Assembly (NCBI RefSeq): GCF_011386835.1
Contig: NC_088794.1
Span: 91,186,009 to 91,250,008 of the forward strand
DNA length: 64,000 nucleotides
Direction of reading: 5' to 3'
Origin: Chrysemys picta bellii
Taxonomy: Eukaryota > Chordata > Testudines > Emydidae
A program made the position numbers and the translations under genes. Shown here in pieces: positions 63,081-64,000 of the stretch; within the stretch, counting starts at the first letter, position 1, and each line of letters opens with the position of its first letter. The notes below the pieces were generated by a model. It was given only the letters and a program-made list of their open reading frames with translations, searched no databases and was not told where the DNA came from.

Positions 63081-63876
63081 CAGGGTTACCATACGTCCTC
63101 TTTTTCCCGGACATGTCCGGCTTTTCGGCAGTCAAACCCCCGTCCGGGGGGAATTGCCAAAAAGCCGAACACGTCCGGGAAAATGGCGGCTCTGCTCCTC
63201 CCCTGACTCTTCGGCTCTGTTTAAGAGCCGGGCTGCCCGAGCGCTATGGGCTTCAGGCAGCCCCCTTGCCTCCGGACCCCAGCCTCCGGCCGGGCACTTC
63301 CCCTCCCGGGCTCCGGCGACGCAGGGTCTGGAGGCACGGGGGCTGCCCGAAGCCGGTAGCGCTCGGGCAGCCCGGCTCTTAAACAGAGCCAAAGAGTCGG
63401 GGAGGAGCAGAGCCGCCGCGGCTGGAGGCTTTGCTCCTCTTCGGCTCTGTTTAAGAGCCGGGCTGCCCGAGCGCTACCGGCTTCGGGCAGCCCCCGTACC
63501 TCCTTACCCTGCGCCGCCGGAGCCCGGGAGGGGAAGTGCCCGGCTGGGGGCGCAGGGTCCGGAGGCATAGGGGCTTCCCAAAGCCCGAGCGCTACTGGCT
63601 TCACGGTTTGCCGGGCAGCCTCCAGACCCTGCGCCCCCGGCTGGGCGCTTCCCCTCCCGGGTTCCAGCTGCGCTGGGGAAGCACCGGCCGGGGGCGCAGG
63701 GTCTGGGGGCTGCCCGGCAAACCGTGAAGCCGGTAGCGCTGGGGCAGCCCTTTCCCGTGGCTGGCAGTGGGAGGGAGGGAGGGGCGGAGTTAGGGCGGGG
63801 CTAGGGGTGGGGAAATGGGTGGGGCCAGGGCCTGTGGAGGGTCCTCTTTTTTTTATTTATTAGATATGGTAACCCT
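63081..63876 (-). mobile_element. GC-rich hAT-like element, AGGGTTACC termini, copy B (inverted)
   Basis: It begins CAGGGTTACCATACGTCCTC and ends AGATATGGTAACCCT, flanked by CTGAAAAC (63073-63080) and ATGAAAAC (63877-63884), 7 of 8. Its left end is the inverse of copy A's right end and its right end the inverse of copy A's left end, so it is the same element in opposite orientation. Confidence 0.85.
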
Positions 63877-64000
63877 ATGAAAACAGAAGGCAGGTATTGG
63901 GGGTGGGGGCACAACCAAACATTGAAACTCAAAGTGGGGGGGGGAGGGGCTCAGCTAAAAAAGTTTGAAAACCACTGCTCTACCGCATCCCCATCCAGCA

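Larger units (their letters stand above)
62096..63977. mobile_element. Outer hAT-like element carrying two nested insertions
   Basis: Ends CAGAGATTTTCAAAATG and AGTTTGAAAACCACTG are flanked by CTCTAACA (62088-62095) and CTCTACCG (63978-63985), 6 of 8. Without the nested elements at 62231-62978 and 63081-63876 it would be about 340 bp, typical of the family. Confidence 0.75.

Noticed and set aside
62279..63727. Several overlapping ORFs of 60-189 codons, Pro/Ala/Arg-rich, on both strands
   Set aside because: They arise from GC-rich inverted blocks within two transposon copies; stop codons are rare there by composition.

Overview
This window is vertebrate nuclear DNA, most likely from a turtle. 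I infer this from three things together. The single large gene is PSEN1 with a non-mammalian protein sequence. The repeats are CR1-type LINEs, a DIRS retrotransposon and very many short hAT-like transposons. No Alu- or L1-like repeat was recognised. The species cannot be read from the sequence.

The main gene is PSEN1 (presenilin-1, catalytic subunit of gamma-secretase) on the + strand. All ten coding exons are present between 3972 and 41953, each bounded by AG/GT splice sites, and they join into a 465-residue open frame. The catalytic aspartates fall at D257 (codon split between the exons ending at 17607 and starting at 29958) and D383 (exon at 41023). The PAL motif is at about residues 431-433. 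Upstream non-coding exons were not identified. A 3'UTR of about 4.2 kb probably runs to a poly(A) signal near 46117.

The introns and flanks are dominated by mobile elements. 1-3911 holds terminal-repeat elements and three hAT-like copies. Intron 3 (4056-9406) holds a composite CR1 LINE and a hAT transposon with transposase relics, itself split by an LTR-like insertion. Intron 7 (17608-29957) holds an antisense CR1 LINE of about 2.5 kb and a degenerate DIRS retrotransposon with inverted termini and secondary insertions. The other introns hold MIR-like, tRNA-derived and TA-flanked short elements.

Downstream of PSEN1 (46140-59988) the DNA is intergenic, with a cluster of hAT-like elements at 51-59 kb. 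At 60109-60381 there is a compact 90-codon coiled-coil reading frame preceded by a TATA box; I do not recognise it. The window ends in a nested structure (62096-63977) in which two copies of the same GC-rich element lie in opposite orientation inside another hAT-like element, making a large inverted repeat.

The most useful new observation is that 22 hAT-like elements can be delimited by 8-bp target duplications. They sort by terminus type into a group whose targets all have a central TA and a group whose targets do not.
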